From: an uncultured Lachnospiraceae bacterium
GTDB lineage: Bacteria > Bacillota > Clostridia > Lachnospirales > Lachnospiraceae
Direction of reading: 5' to 3'
NCBI GenBank assembly: GCA_902789665.1
Contig: CADAOY010000001.1
Location: 248,001 to 312,000, forward strand
Length of the DNA: 64,000 nt
Shown piece after piece: positions 10,001-19,119 of the stretch (position 1 is its first letter; every line of letters begins with the position of its first letter). The translations under genes and the position numbers were made by a program. The notes beneath the pieces were generated by a model. That model was given only the letters and a program-made list of their open reading frames with translations, was not told where the DNA came from and did not search any database.

Positions 10001-10568
10001 TATTCCTGATTTTGCAAAGAAAGAAAAAGAAGAAGATGCAGGTCTTACAGGTACAGCCTTCCACAGAATAATGGAACTTCTTCAGTATGATGCTTTCTAT
10101 GATGGTGAAACGCTTAAGAGTGATACCGGAAAGATTCTTGATGCGGAAATTCAGAAATATATCCAGAAAGGTTTTATAATAAAGGAAGATGCAGACTTAG
10201 TGGATTTATCAAAGGTTGAGGAATTCATTACTGCAGATATAGGCAAGAGGATGGCAAAGGCGTATAATAATCATGTGCTTAAAAGAGAGCAGCCTTTTGT
10301 TCTTGGATATGAAGCAAGTAAACTTATAGAGAATATCCCGGAAGGTGAGACTGTTTTGATGCAGGGTGTAATTGATGCATATTTGGAAGAAGACGGTGAA
10401 CTTGTACTTCTGGATTATAAAACTGACAGAGTGGATGAAGAAGAACTTCTTAAGAGGCATAAACTGCAGCTTAAGATTTATGCTGAGGCACTTGAAAAAC
10501 TAACGGGTAAGATAGTAAAAGAAAGACTGATTTATTCATTCAACCTGGGAAAGGTTATTAATGCATGA
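7017..10568 (+). CDS. addA: ATP-dependent helicase/nuclease subunit A
   Basis: UvrD-like superfamily 1A helicase with a C-terminal RecB-type nuclease, partner of AddB. Motifs run in order: Walker A SASAGCGKT near residue 30, DEYQD (motif II), VNFRST, TIHGSKGLE, LLYVALTRPRD (motif VI), and the nuclease LLDYKTD near the C-terminus. Length (about 1183 residues) fits the family. A GTG at 7011 lies inside the AAGGAGGTG ribosome site and cannot be the start; the ATG at 7017 or the next at 7020 is better placed. It overlaps addB by 14 bases and its stop overlaps the start of the HAD gene. Confidence 0.97.
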   Translation: MMGINYTDEQKEAINYKEKSLLVSASAGCGKTQVLTERIIRRICEDGVDIDKIIVLTFTKEAAGQMRDKITRAINAKIKENPFDSHLLKQEALVSSAYICTIDSFCNAVLKDYADKVGIEPSFGLIDPSFVDNFNHDIFTRLLAYLFETDDEDIKKLCQIYSPMGKDLDKLEKVVNNINKFVDSKADPEEFLKALLVSNEEIIKGTVPKEYEKFVMRYQNAILEGLSSYLDDLKALSRDYMPTSEPVYLDESKAIVNNTLSLSFENRFGTKFKLSKNVPWKNLYGDDPSNEIMKKQFGNFKTEFDKAMSLTPGSVETAMGKAKSAAEISAMLIKLVLKYREALMEKKRRLNAYTFSDIEHMVLEIMWDKTEDGKAVPSDVALFFRDTYKEIYVDEYQDSNDVQESFLSAISKQGNDGNRFMVGDVKQSIYAFRLANPDIFLNKFDDPDCHRTDLFVNFRSTDNVIDSVNKICEDVMHKDLGDIEYDAPAHLKKGRDVPNDADNITEIDLILDEDINADEGRHNEAVLVAKRIQELVKGHKKIYDSDRKDYRDVEYSDILILSATRKATLYYKEVFDTFGIPFISGEKQGFSLATEVNVLFSFLKIADNPRRDVDLFTVLSSGLFEITADDLIYLSKFKNSHELLYDAMINLSNEDLNSSALVNDDTRGIYARIKENVVLFLNELKMFRELAFTMSAEEMLKEIIRYYSLDNFYLSTVSGSTRKANLKNLVKLSHDYAKNNDGSVHSFVTYLEEAMSLGFDQPLGKPENENAVEYMTIHGSKGLERPIVFIVGAASTKPTGGNDEKMNPICNDLGIVTRALDIENDIINENFLYDISKAYNNYNEKGEFLRLLYVALTRPRDKMIIVGSVKELNKFRWYPFVKGLRNLSFIYRFKAESFMELLYYSVCKNPGIFDEHIYDLSDIENMKEQKVETDYSSLKMIDAKKHLDLYEYPHPSLDNLYVKTSVSDVKKKAYENDEEDDEKENKHYIPVKKSCIPDFAKKEKEEDAGLTGTAFHRIMELLQYDAFYDGETLKSDTGKILDAEIQKYIQKGFIIKEDADLVDLSKVEEFITADIGKRMAKAYNNHVLKREQPFVLGYEASKLIENIPEGETVLMQGVIDAYLEEDGELVLLDYKTDRVDEEELLKRHKLQLKIYAEALEKLTGKIVKERLIYSFNLGKVINA

Positions 10569-11227
10569 AAAAATATGAATATATTTTATTTGACTTAGAT
10601 GGAACTTTGACTGATTCATCTGAAGGAATTATGAAATCAATTCTCTATGCCCTTGATACCATGGGCATAGAGAGACCTGATGAAGAGACCTTAAGATTAT
10701 TTATAGGTCCAACTCTGGATTATTCATATCGTACTTATATGAAACTTGATGAAGATGCGATTAAAGAGGGTATCAGGTTATACAGAGACAGATACTCAAA
10801 GGTGGGCAAGTTTGAGAACCGTCCTTATGATGGAATTAAGGATGCGCTCTCTCTTCTTAAGAACAAGGGCTGTAAATTACTTGTTGCATCGGGTAAACCT
10901 GAAACGTTTGTTAATGATATTTTGGAGCATTTTGACCTTATGAAATATTTTGATTTTTGCGCAGGAAGTACACTGGATGGCATAAGATCCAAAAAAGATG
11001 ATATAATAGCATATGCATTTAGTAATATGGGAATTACTCCTGATATTTATGACAAGGTTCTTATGGTGGGAGACAGAAAGTTTGATGTCGAGGGAGCAAA
11101 AAGCATTGGCATTGATTGTCTTGGTGTAAGATATGGTTTTGCGCCGGAAGGGGAACTGGAAGAAGCAGGTGCCACATATATTGCTGATGATATGAATCAT
11201 ATGATAAAGATGTTTGAGGAAATGTAG
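10565..11227 (+). CDS. HAD-superfamily phosphatase (phosphoglycolate phosphatase-like)
   Basis: A 220-residue HAD hydrolase. Motif I is DLDGTLTDS with the nucleophile Asp, motif II is VASGK, motif III is the Lys of SKKDD and motif IV is MVGDRKFDVEGAK. The helical cap and TLDG resemble Gph/PpaX proteins, which hydrolyse small phosphoesters such as phosphoglycolate or pyrophosphate; the true substrate cannot be told. ATG overlaps the addA stop (ATGA), so it is the third gene of the addBA operon. Phosphoglycolate is produced from damaged DNA ends, which would suit this neighbourhood, but that link is inference. Confidence 0.88.
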   Translation: MKKYEYILFDLDGTLTDSSEGIMKSILYALDTMGIERPDEETLRLFIGPTLDYSYRTYMKLDEDAIKEGIRLYRDRYSKVGKFENRPYDGIKDALSLLKNKGCKLLVASGKPETFVNDILEHFDLMKYFDFCAGSTLDGIRSKKDDIIAYAFSNMGITPDIYDKVLMVGDRKFDVEGAKSIGIDCLGVRYGFAPEGELEEAGATYIADDMNHMIKMFEEM

Positions 11228-11228
11228 A

Positions 11229-11927
11229 ATGGGCTACAGGGATGAAATAAAAAGAAATATTGAAAGGAGCCAGCAAAAGAGCGCTCCTTACAAATATATA
11301 TCTGCCATGGCCAAGGGAATAATGTATTATCTTCTGGGATATTTTTTAGGTGTACTTGCCATGGTGGTATTTTTTGATTTTCTTAAACTTCCTGCTGATA
11401 ATGAGGTATTTTACTGTACCATGTTAGGCCTGCTTACGGGAGCCACAGCCTGTGCTTTCAGTTTTAAAAAAGAAGAGAGAAAGTTTAATAAAGTTAAAAT
11501 TTATGTGGTATTAATCTTTGTGCTTGCATCAATTGCTGCAGCCTATGTATGTAATAAAGCAATTCCATATGTTTTATCATTTGTTATGAGCGAAGATTAT
11601 ATGGCAGCTTTCCTGGAAAACAATAATAAGATGTTTCTTCCGCCCCTTGCCATGCGTTTGTTATCCTACGGGATCCTGGCTCCGGTTGGTGAAGAAATTT
11701 TATTCAGAGGTGTTATATTTGGTCGTCTTAGTAAGATAATGCCATGGTTTGTGGCAGCGCTTCTGTCGGCGATTCTGTTTGCTTTATATCATGGTAATCT
11801 GCCACAGGGAATATACGCCTTTATCATGGGGCTGATTTTTGCTTTTGCAATGAAAAAAACAGACAATATGTATGTGCCTATGATACTCCACAGCGCAGCT
11901 AACCTTTTTATTACTTTTATTGCATAA
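11229..11927 (+). CDS. CPBP-family intramembrane metalloprotease
   Basis: A multi-pass membrane protein of 232 residues with the CPBP (CAAX protease / bacteriocin-processing, Abi) motifs: EEILFR (EExxxR), the histidine of ALYHGNLPQG and the HSAAN motif near the C-terminus. Family members cleave prenylated or small membrane peptides, and some confer bacteriocin immunity. A TTG at 11214 lies upstream in frame, but GAGGA at 11216-11220 is the ribosome site and the ATG at 11229 has the right spacing. The preceding HAD stop codon lies in this spacer, so the genes are coupled. Substrate unknown. Confidence 0.88.
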   Translation: MGYRDEIKRNIERSQQKSAPYKYISAMAKGIMYYLLGYFLGVLAMVVFFDFLKLPADNEVFYCTMLGLLTGATACAFSFKKEERKFNKVKIYVVLIFVLASIAAAYVCNKAIPYVLSFVMSEDYMAAFLENNNKMFLPPLAMRLLSYGILAPVGEEILFRGVIFGRLSKIMPWFVAALLSAILFALYHGNLPQGIYAFIMGLIFAFAMKKTDNMYVPMILHSAANLFITFIA

Positions 11928-11982
11928 ATACGGCGCGCTATGGTAAAATTACCAAGGAAAAAAAGTTAAGGAGAATAAGACA

Positions 11983-13296
11983 ATGTGGGCTTATGAAAGT
12001 GTATTTTATCAGATTTATCCTTTAGGATTCTGCGGAGCGCCTTTTGAGAATGACGGACAGCTTGAACACAGAATTCTTAAAGTTATGGACTGGATTCCTC
12101 ATATGAAAAAGTTAGGAATCAATGCAGTCTATTTTTCACCTGTATTTGAATCAGATACTCATGGTTATAATACAAGGGATTATACAAAGATTGACTGCAG
12201 ACTTGGTACAAATGAAGACTTCAAGAAGGTTTGCAAGGCTCTTCATAAAGAAGGTATCAAGGTTGTTTTGGATGGTGTTTTCAACCACGTGGGAAGAGGA
12301 TTCTGGGCATTCCAGGATGTACTTAAAAACCGTGAGTCATCACCATATGTAAGCTGGTTTAACAGAATCGACTTTGGTGGTAATTCCAACTATAACGACG
12401 GTCTTTGGTATGAAGGCTGGGAAGGCAATTATGACCTTGTTAAACTCAATCTTCATAATGATGATGTAGTTAATCATATATTCAGCGCTGTTGAAGGCTG
12501 GATTAATGAATTCGATATTGATGGTATCCGTCTTGATGTTGCATACTGTCTTGATTATGGATTCTTAAACAGATTAAGAGGCTTTACAGATTCAAAGAAA
12601 GAAGACTTCTTCTTACTTGGTGAAGTGCTTCATGGCGAATATGGCAGAATGCTTAGAGAGATGAATATTCATTCAGTAACCAACTATCAGTGTTACAAAG
12701 GTATTCATTCAGCATTTAATTCAGCAAATATGTTTGAGATTGTTCACTCGCTCTTAAGATTATTTGAGAATCAGGACTGGGCAGTGGCAAGAGGAGCACA
12801 TCTCTTAAGCTTTGCAGACAATCATGATGTATCACGTATTGCAAGTATAATACAGGATCCTAACTGTCTGCCTCTTGTATATGCAATGGTTTTCGGTATG
12901 CCTGGTATTCCTTGTGTTTACTACGGTTCTGAGTGGGGAACCAAGGCGGATAAGTCACAGGGTGATCCGGCACTTCGTGCTTCATTTGATAAGCCTGAGT
13001 GGAATGAACTTACAGATTTCATTTCACATCTTGCAGAAGCCAAGAAGAATTCTGAAGCCCTTAACTATGGCGGATTCAGAAGTGTGGTTCTTACCAACAA
13101 GCAGTGCATATTCGAAAGACAGTCTGAGCATGAGAGAGTACTCGTTGCAATCAATATGGATTCCAATGAATATACAGCTCATTTTGACGCAGGCTGTGGA
13201 TGCGCAGTTGATTTAATTACCGGCAATAATTTTGACTTTGGCGGTGGAAGTCAGCTGGCACCATACAGTGCATATTTTCTTAAATGTGAAAGATAA
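11983..13296 (+). CDS. GH13 alpha-glycosidase (alpha-amylase family)
   Basis: A cytoplasmic 437-residue glycoside hydrolase of family 13 with no signal peptide. Conserved regions are seen in order: DGVFNHVG (97-104), GIRLDVA with the nucleophile Asp185, LGEV with the acid/base Glu214, and FADNHD with Asp282. The short length without an N-terminal starch-binding domain suits a maltodextrin-acting intracellular enzyme. It would break small alpha-glucans taken up by the cell and feed the glycogen phosphorylase and MalQ encoded about 19 kb downstream. Exact subfamily and product cannot be assigned. Ribosome site AAGGAG precedes the ATG. Confidence 0.92.
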   Translation: MWAYESVFYQIYPLGFCGAPFENDGQLEHRILKVMDWIPHMKKLGINAVYFSPVFESDTHGYNTRDYTKIDCRLGTNEDFKKVCKALHKEGIKVVLDGVFNHVGRGFWAFQDVLKNRESSPYVSWFNRIDFGGNSNYNDGLWYEGWEGNYDLVKLNLHNDDVVNHIFSAVEGWINEFDIDGIRLDVAYCLDYGFLNRLRGFTDSKKEDFFLLGEVLHGEYGRMLREMNIHSVTNYQCYKGIHSAFNSANMFEIVHSLLRLFENQDWAVARGAHLLSFADNHDVSRIASIIQDPNCLPLVYAMVFGMPGIPCVYYGSEWGTKADKSQGDPALRASFDKPEWNELTDFISHLAEAKKNSEALNYGGFRSVVLTNKQCIFERQSEHERVLVAINMDSNEYTAHFDAGCGCAVDLITGNNFDFGGGSQLAPYSAYFLKCER

Positions 13297-13303
13297 TTAA
13301 TAC

Positions 13304-13684
13304 ATGGACAGCATTAACAAAGAACACAATATTTGGAGTGATATATCCAAAGCTGTTGGTTATGTGGTTTTGGGCATTATAGGTCTGGCATTGCTGGGCC
13401 TTTTTGCAATTATAGCCGCTATCGTGATTGTTAATGCTGTTTTATTATTATTTGTGGGACCTGCAATTGCCCTGGCAGGTCTTCTTTTGGTTGGTATTGG
13501 AATAATCAGAATTTTTGTTATTCCAAGAGGCAGCGTAATCTCAATAGGTATGGGAATAACGCTGGTTGGATTTGGAATTTTGGTCGAAATCGGAATACTG
13601 GTTTTATATTATTATATTTATAAACTCTATGTCTTCTTAAGAGGCAGGATTTCAGCATATACCAACAGGAGGATATCCGCATGA
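13304..13684 (+). CDS. Small integral membrane protein paired with a DUF4097-like gene
   Basis: A 126-residue protein made largely of hydrophobic Gly/Ile/Val/Ala helices (about four segments from residue 18 to 110) with a basic C-terminus (RGRISAYTNRRISA). The ribosome site is weak and the gene follows the GH13 gene by 7 bases, so it may be read through translational coupling. Its last codons overlap the start of the next gene (ATGA). The pairing recalls the DUF1700 / DUF4097 pairs of Firmicutes, but the PadR regulator usual there is absent. Function unknown. Confidence 0.75.
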   Translation: MDSINKEHNIWSDISKAVGYVVLGIIGLALLGLFAIIAAIVIVNAVLLLFVGPAIALAGLLLVGIGIIRIFVIPRGSVISIGMGITLVGFGILVEIGILVLYYYIYKLYVFLRGRISAYTNRRISA

Positions 13685-14718
13685 AGAAAAGAATCATGAC
13701 ACTAGTATATGTATCCTGTGGCCTCATCGTTTTAGGTGCAATGATAACTTTAGTCGGCTTCTTCCTGGGAGGAGCAAAGGACTGGATTGCGCAGGAGGAA
13801 AGATCTTACAGGGCTGCCACAACTTTTATTGAAGACTCACTGATTCTTCTTCCGGCTACACGTGCCCTTAATAATCCCAATGACAGACTGTCTTTTGAAG
13901 TAGGAGATGGAGAAACCTTATTAAAAATCAACGAGCGCTATGAAATTCATAATGGCAACTATTCTGATGATTATGTGAGCTTAAAAGATGAGATAGACTC
14001 AGTTGAAATCACCTGTTTTAATGGTGATTTAAGAATCAAACCATCATCAACTGATTATTACAGATTATCCAGCTCCAATGCTGAAGATTATCAGTATTAT
14101 GTGGAGGATGGTGTTTTGTATCTGGGTATTTATCCTAATCTTCGTCCTCATGATGAAGCAAATCCTGAAACAGTAACTCTCTTTGTGCCTGAAGATGAAT
14201 ATCTTGATAAATTCTATGTTTATTTCATGGGTGACAATGCCAATATCTCAAATATATTAAAAGGTGATGAGGGTATTTTTGTATTTCCTTCAGGCAGGAC
14301 TTTTAAGGCTGCAAGACTGGAGTTTGAGAACCTGACACTGCAGGGTGGCAATAAGCCAATGGACATAGAGGAAGCACTTGCTACAGATGTGCAGGTTGAT
14401 GTAAAAAGCGACAGGCTCTCAATCGGTGCTTTAAAAGCTGATAATGTAAAGGTAAGTATAGCATCAGGTTATTTTTACATGACCGGTTCTTTTGACAACC
14501 TTGATGTGGAAGCCGGAACAGGCAGCGTAGAGGTTACTCTGGTTGATTCTCCGGATGATTATAATATTGATATTCAGGGCAGAACCGGGGAACTTATCAT
14601 AGGTGATGAGGACTTAAGCAGCATATTCGAAACATACAGCTGGATTGGCAATAATTCAGACAGAAATATATCCATAAAATGCGCTCTTAGTAAAGTAATA
14701 ATCAGAGGCATAAAATAA
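13681..14718 (+). CDS. DUF4097-like membrane-anchored beta-helix protein
   Basis: A 345-residue protein with an N-terminal transmembrane anchor (residues 8-32), then a spacer and a long extracytoplasmic region of short repeated beta-strands (VEITCFNGDLRIKPS, VQVDVKSDRLSIGALKADNVKVSI, VEAGTGSVEVTL), the pattern of DUF4097/DUF2807 putative adhesins. It is translationally coupled to the small membrane protein before it. These pairs are thought to sense or respond to envelope state. That role is family-level inference and nothing here proves it. Confidence 0.75.
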   Translation: MKKRIMTLVYVSCGLIVLGAMITLVGFFLGGAKDWIAQEERSYRAATTFIEDSLILLPATRALNNPNDRLSFEVGDGETLLKINERYEIHNGNYSDDYVSLKDEIDSVEITCFNGDLRIKPSSTDYYRLSSSNAEDYQYYVEDGVLYLGIYPNLRPHDEANPETVTLFVPEDEYLDKFYVYFMGDNANISNILKGDEGIFVFPSGRTFKAARLEFENLTLQGGNKPMDIEEALATDVQVDVKSDRLSIGALKADNVKVSIASGYFYMTGSFDNLDVEAGTGSVEVTLVDSPDDYNIDIQGRTGELIIGDEDLSSIFETYSWIGNNSDRNISIKCALSKVIIRGIK

Positions 14719-14763
14719 TATCAGCAAAATTGTCTTAAAATCTATCCAAACGCCCGTAAAATC

Positions 14764-14792
14764 TTGACACAAAGCCTAATTTTAGGTATAAA
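14764..14792 (+). promoter_or_regulatory. valS promoter
   Basis: TTGACA at 14764-14769 and TATAAA at 14787-14792 with exact 17-base spacing, giving a leader of about 90 bases before valS. Confidence 0.8.
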
Positions 14793-14834
14793 TATGTTAG
14801 GTTATTATGCTTGTTATGTAAAGTAATTTACATT

Positions 14835-14882
14835 TGGGCTTTAAAACCATGACCAAAATCGCCCGAAAGGGTTTTAAGGAGA
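14835..14882 (+). promoter_or_regulatory. Possible fold-back in the valS leader
   Basis: TTAAAACC pairs with GGTTTTAA, and GGGC with GCCC, in the last 50 bases before valS; the second arm runs straight into the AAGGAG ribosome site. The T-box consensus and a specifier loop are not visible, so this is not a recognisable T-box. It may be a translational control structure, or chance. Confidence 0.3.
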
Positions 14883-14891
14883 TACTAAATA

Positions 14892-17537
14892 ATGAGAAAA
14901 GAAATGGCAAAGACCTATGATCCAAAACAGGTGGAGGACGTAATCTATCAGAGATGGCTGGATAAGAAATATTTCCATGCTGAAGTTGATAGAAGCAAAA
15001 CACCTTTTACAATTGTTATCCCACCTCCAAATATCACAGGTCAGCTCCATATGGGACATGCTCTTGATAATACAATGCAGGATATTCTTATCCGTTTCAA
15101 GAGAATGCAGGGATATAATACACTGTGGCAGCCTGGTACAGACCATGCAAGTATTGCTACAGAAGTTAAGATTATTGAGACTCTTAAAAAAGAGGGTATT
15201 GATAAAGCAGACCTTGGCAGAGAGAAATTCTTGGAAAGAGCCTGGGACTGGAAAAAAGAATATGGCGGAAGAATCATCAGCCAGCTTAAAAAACTTGGTT
15301 CATCATGTGACTGGGACAGAGAAAGATTCACAATGGATGAAGGCTGTAACAAGGCTGTAACAGAAGTATTCTGCAAGATGTATGAAAAAGGATATATCTA
15401 CAAGGGTTCAAGAATTATCAACTGGTGTCCTGTATGTAATACATCAATTTCAGATGCTGAGGTAGAATACCAGGAACAGCAGGGACATTTCTGGCATATT
15501 AAGTATGCAATTGTTGGTACAGACAGATATTTGGAGTTTGCTACCACAAGACCTGAAACAATGCTTGGTGATACTGCAATTGCAGTTAATCCTAAGGATG
15601 AAAGATATGCTGACATAGTAGGTAAGAAGTGTTTCCTTCCTTTCGTTGACAGAGAGATACCTATTATTGCAGATGAATATGTTGATATGGAATTTGGTAC
15701 AGGTGTTGTTAAGATTACACCTGCACATGACCCTAACGACTTCCAGGTTGGACTTCGTCATAATCTTGAAGTAATCAACATTATGAATGATGATGCAACC
15801 ATTAATGAAAATGGTGGCAAGTTTGTAGGCATGGACAGATATGCTGCAAGAGAACAGATTGTTAAGGAACTTGATGAGATGGGTCTTCTTGTAAGAATTG
15901 AAGATTATTCTCACAATGTTGGTACTCATGACAGATGTAAGACAACAGTTGAACCACTTGTTAAGCAGCAGTGGTTTGTAAATATGTCAGAACTTATTAA
16001 GCCGGCTGTTAAGGCAGTTAAGGAAGGTGAGATAAAGTTAGTTCCGGACAGAATGGAGAAGACATATTTCAACTGGACAGATAATATTAAAGACTGGTGT
16101 ATATCAAGACAGTTATGGTGGGGACACAGAATTCCTGCATACTACTGTCAGGACTGTGGTGAAATTATTGTTGCCAAAGAGGCTCCACATACATGTCCAA
16201 AATGTGGTTCAAACCACATAGAGCAGGATCCTGATACACTTGATACATGGTTCTCATCTGCATTATGGCCATTCTCAACACTGGGCTGGCCTGAAAAGAC
16301 AGAAGACCTTGATTACTTCTATCCAACAGATGTACTTGTAACAGGTTATGATATCATCTTCTTCTGGGTTATCAGAATGATATTCTCAGGTTATGAGCAT
16401 ATGGGAGAAAGACCATTCAAGACGGTGCTTTTCCACGGTCTTGTAAGGGATGATCAGGGTCGTAAGATGAGTAAGTCCTTAGGTAATGGTATTGACCCGC
16501 TTGAGATTATTGATAAGTATGGCGCAGATGCTTTAAGACTTACACTTATTACAGGTAATGCGCCTGGTAATGATATGAGATTCTACTACGAGAGAGTAGA
16601 AGCTAACAGAAACTTTGCAAATAAGATCTGGAATGCATCAAGATTCATCATGATGAACATGCCAGAAGATGACAGCATTACAAAGCCTGATGCTAAAGAT
16701 TTGGAACTTGCGGATAAGTGGATTTTGTCCAAACTTAATAATGTTATAAAAGAAGTTACCGATAACATGGAAAGTTATGAACTTGGTATTGCAGTACAGA
16801 AAGTTTATGATTTTATCTGGAATGAATTCTGTGACTGGTATATCGAGATGGTTAAGGGCAGACTGTATGCAGATAAGACATCAAAGAGTGCCAATGCAGC
16901 TTTATGGACATTAAAGACAGTTTTAATTGATGCCCTTAAGTTATTACATCCATATATGCCATTCATTACAGAAGAAATTTTCTGCTCTATTCAGTCTGAA
17001 GAGGAATCAATTATGATTTCCACATGGCCTGAGTACAGCGAGGAAAGAGCCTTCACAAAAGAAGAAAAATGGGTAGAGATTATGAAGGAAGCCATTGTTG
17101 GCATCAGAAAGGTTCGTAGTGATATGAACGTTCCACCTTCAAAGAAAGCTGCCGTATATGTTGTAACTGAGAATGATACTGTAAAGAGCGTTATGGAAGG
17201 TGCAACAGAATTCTTTGCAACACTTTCATATGCATCTGAAGTTATTATCCAGAAAGATAAGAGTGGTATTTCAGATAATGCAGTTTCAGTTCACATTGAG
17301 AATGCCGTAATCTATATCCCATTTGAAGAACTTGTGGATATTGAGAAGGAAAAAGAAAGACTTACAAAAGAAGTTGCCAGACTTGAAGGTGAAGTTAAGA
17401 GAGTTGATGGCATGCTTAATAATGAGAGATTTATTTCAAAAGCTCCTCAGGCTAAGATTGATGAGGAAAAGGAAAAGAAAGTTAAATATACTCAGATGCT
17501 TGAGCAGGTTAAAGAGAGACTTAGCGCTTTGAGTTAA
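14892..17537 (+). CDS. valS: Valyl-tRNA synthetase
   Basis: Class Ia aminoacyl-tRNA synthetase that charges tRNA-Val in the cytoplasm. At 881 residues it has the usual size. The HIGH signature is HMGH at residues 53-56 and KMSKS lies at 525-529. The editing (CP1) domain and the Val-enzyme C-terminal coiled coil (about residues 815-881, [12 protein letters not shown] onward) are present, and a CPKCGSNH zinc motif is seen near 435. ATG at 14892 follows AAGGAG by 10 bases; a second in-frame ATG at 14904 (MAKTYDPK) is an alternative start. The next gene follows after a short gap without a terminator. Confidence 0.98.
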   Translation: MRKEMAKTYDPKQVEDVIYQRWLDKKYFHAEVDRSKTPFTIVIPPPNITGQLHMGHALDNTMQDILIRFKRMQGYNTLWQPGTDHASIATEVKIIETLKKEGIDKADLGREKFLERAWDWKKEYGGRIISQLKKLGSSCDWDRERFTMDEGCNKAVTEVFCKMYEKGYIYKGSRIINWCPVCNTSISDAEVEYQEQQGHFWHIKYAIVGTDRYLEFATTRPETMLGDTAIAVNPKDERYADIVGKKCFLPFVDREIPIIADEYVDMEFGTGVVKITPAHDPNDFQVGLRHNLEVINIMNDDATINENGGKFVGMDRYAAREQIVKELDEMGLLVRIEDYSHNVGTHDRCKTTVEPLVKQQWFVNMSELIKPAVKAVKEGEIKLVPDRMEKTYFNWTDNIKDWCISRQLWWGHRIPAYYCQDCGEIIVAKEAPHTCPKCGSNHIEQDPDTLDTWFSSALWPFSTLGWPEKTEDLDYFYPTDVLVTGYDIIFFWVIRMIFSGYEHMGERPFKTVLFHGLVRDDQGRKMSKSLGNGIDPLEIIDKYGADALRLTLITGNAPGNDMRFYYERVEANRNFANKIWNASRFIMMNMPEDDSITKPDAKDLELADKWILSKLNNVIKEVTDNMESYELGIAVQKVYDFIWNEFCDWYIEMVKGRLYADKTSKSANAALWTLKTVLIDALKLLHPYMPFITEEIFCSIQSEEESIMISTWPEYSEERAFTKEEKWVEIMKEAIVGIRKVRSDMNVPPSKKAAVYVVTENDTVKSVMEGATEFFATLSYASEVIIQKDKSGISDNAVSVHIENAVIYIPFEELVDIEKEKERLTKEVARLEGEVKRVDGMLNNERFISKAPQAKIDEEKEKKVKYTQMLEQVKERLSALS

Positions 17538-17563
17538 CAAATAACTTTAAAAGGGGTTAAAGT

Positions 17564-19102
17564 ATGGGAAATGATGGTTTTGATGATATTATTCCTTCGG
17601 ATTTAGGAGATCTTGAGAGTCTTATTAATGAGGATGTTTTTTCAAAAGTAGAAAAAGAACAGGCTGTCAAAGCAGCAGCCGGTCCGACCAAGGAAGAATT
17701 AGCACAGGAAAGAGAACAGGAATTAAGCCGTAATGAAGTGCGTATTTCTGACGATGACATGGAAGCATTTCTGTTCTTAACCAAACCAAAATCAAATAAA
17801 TATACCTTTGATGAAATCACTAAGATGCTTGATGAAAGAGGTGTCAAAGCAGGTCTTAATGTATCCAACATTAAAGCCATGATTATTAAGGGCATATATG
17901 ACAGAGAGATCAAAATCGCCTCCGCCATTAAGCCTGTAGAAGGTCATGATGGCTATTATGAATTTAGCTTTGACATTGATGAGGTTCTTAACAGAAAGCC
18001 AAAGATAAGAGAAGATGGCAGTGTGGATTATACTTCCATGAATTATCTTCAGAGTGTGTCCAAGGGCGAGGTTTTTGCCACATATCACAGTGCAGAAGCC
18101 GGAACCAACGGAGCCTTTGTTACCGGTAAACCTATGCCGGCCAGAGCTGTTAAGGAACTTCCTCCAATTAAGGGTAAGGGCTTTACTTTCAACGAAGATA
18201 CAAAAGAATATATATCAGACCTTGATGGCAAGATTACCATGAAGAATAAATTTGAAATGGATATCAAAGATGTTCTTCAGATTCAGGGTGATGTTAATCA
18301 GTTAACAGGAAAGATTGATACAGACTGTGATGTGGAAATTCTTGGTAATGTTGAAAATGGAGCCATCATTAAGTCTGCAAAGAGTGTTACCATCAGTGGA
18401 ACAATAGAAGCAGCGCAGATTACTGCAGGTGGTGATGTCACCTTAAAGCATGGTATTCAGGGTAATAACAGAGCCATGATTGTTGCAAAGGGTAACGTGT
18501 ACGCGGATTTTATAGAGCATACAATAGTTAAGGCTATTGGAGACATACATTCAAATACAATACTTAATTCCAATATTTATACCAATGGACAGGTAATTAT
18601 TGACGGTAAGAGAGGCAGCCTTGTGGGCGGTTATGTTCATGCCAGAAAAGGTATCAGCGCCGTTAACATGGGTAATAATGTTGAAGTTAAGACCATTCTC
18701 CATGTAGGTATGGAAGACAAAGACTTCGAGAAGAACCAGCAGGTTAAGGAGAATGATGAAAGAATCAGGGAAATCTTAAGCGAGGTTCTTGAAGGACTTA
18801 AGAGAATAGCTGATGCCAAGGGTAAGAGACAGCTTACAACCATTGATAAAAGAGAACTTAAGGACCTGACTCTTCGTAAGAATGAACTTATGGAAGAACT
18901 GAAGGCCAATCAGGCGGAAGCAGAGAAGGTTAATGCCGTAATTACTGCTTCAAGAGGGGCCTACATTAAAGTTGACGGTCATATCTATAAGGGTGTAATT
19001 ATCGGTATCGACCAGCACAGACAGGTAATTAAGAATAATACTACAGGTATGTTATATACTTCTGCGAATGGGGTAATTGAGGGAGAAGTACTTACTCATT
19101 AA
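17564..19102 (+). CDS. FapA-family (DUF342) polymer-forming protein
   Basis: A 512-residue soluble protein. After a charged N-terminus (residues 1-90), the central part from about residue 165 has the DUF342 right-handed beta-helix pattern with repeated short strands (GDVNQLTGKIDTDCDVEILGNVENGAIIKSAKSVTISGTIEAAQITAGGDV is summarised here by its first motif, GDVNQLTGKID). A coiled coil follows at about 385-465. DUF342 proteins such as FapA are proposed membrane-linked or cytoplasmic scaffolds; some bind acidic phospholipids or sit in flagellar and chemotaxis loci. Its position after valS suggests co-transcription. Specific role unknown. Confidence 0.82.
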   Translation: MGNDGFDDIIPSDLGDLESLINEDVFSKVEKEQAVKAAAGPTKEELAQEREQELSRNEVRISDDDMEAFLFLTKPKSNKYTFDEITKMLDERGVKAGLNVSNIKAMIIKGIYDREIKIASAIKPVEGHDGYYEFSFDIDEVLNRKPKIREDGSVDYTSMNYLQSVSKGEVFATYHSAEAGTNGAFVTGKPMPARAVKELPPIKGKGFTFNEDTKEYISDLDGKITMKNKFEMDIKDVLQIQGDVNQLTGKIDTDCDVEILGNVENGAIIKSAKSVTISGTIEAAQITAGGDVTLKHGIQGNNRAMIVAKGNVYADFIEHTIVKAIGDIHSNTILNSNIYTNGQVIIDGKRGSLVGGYVHARKGISAVNMGNNVEVKTILHVGMEDKDFEKNQQVKENDERIREILSEVLEGLKRIADAKGKRQLTTIDKRELKDLTLRKNELMEELKANQAEAEKVNAVITASRGAYIKVDGHIYKGVIIGIDQHRQVIKNNTTGMLYTSANGVIEGEVLTH

Positions 19103-19119
19103 ACTGTAGGACAGATAAA

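Noticed and set aside
14764-14891. T-box riboswitch before valS
   Set aside because: The leader is only about 90 bases, with no T-box sequence, specifier loop or terminator/antiterminator pair visible.
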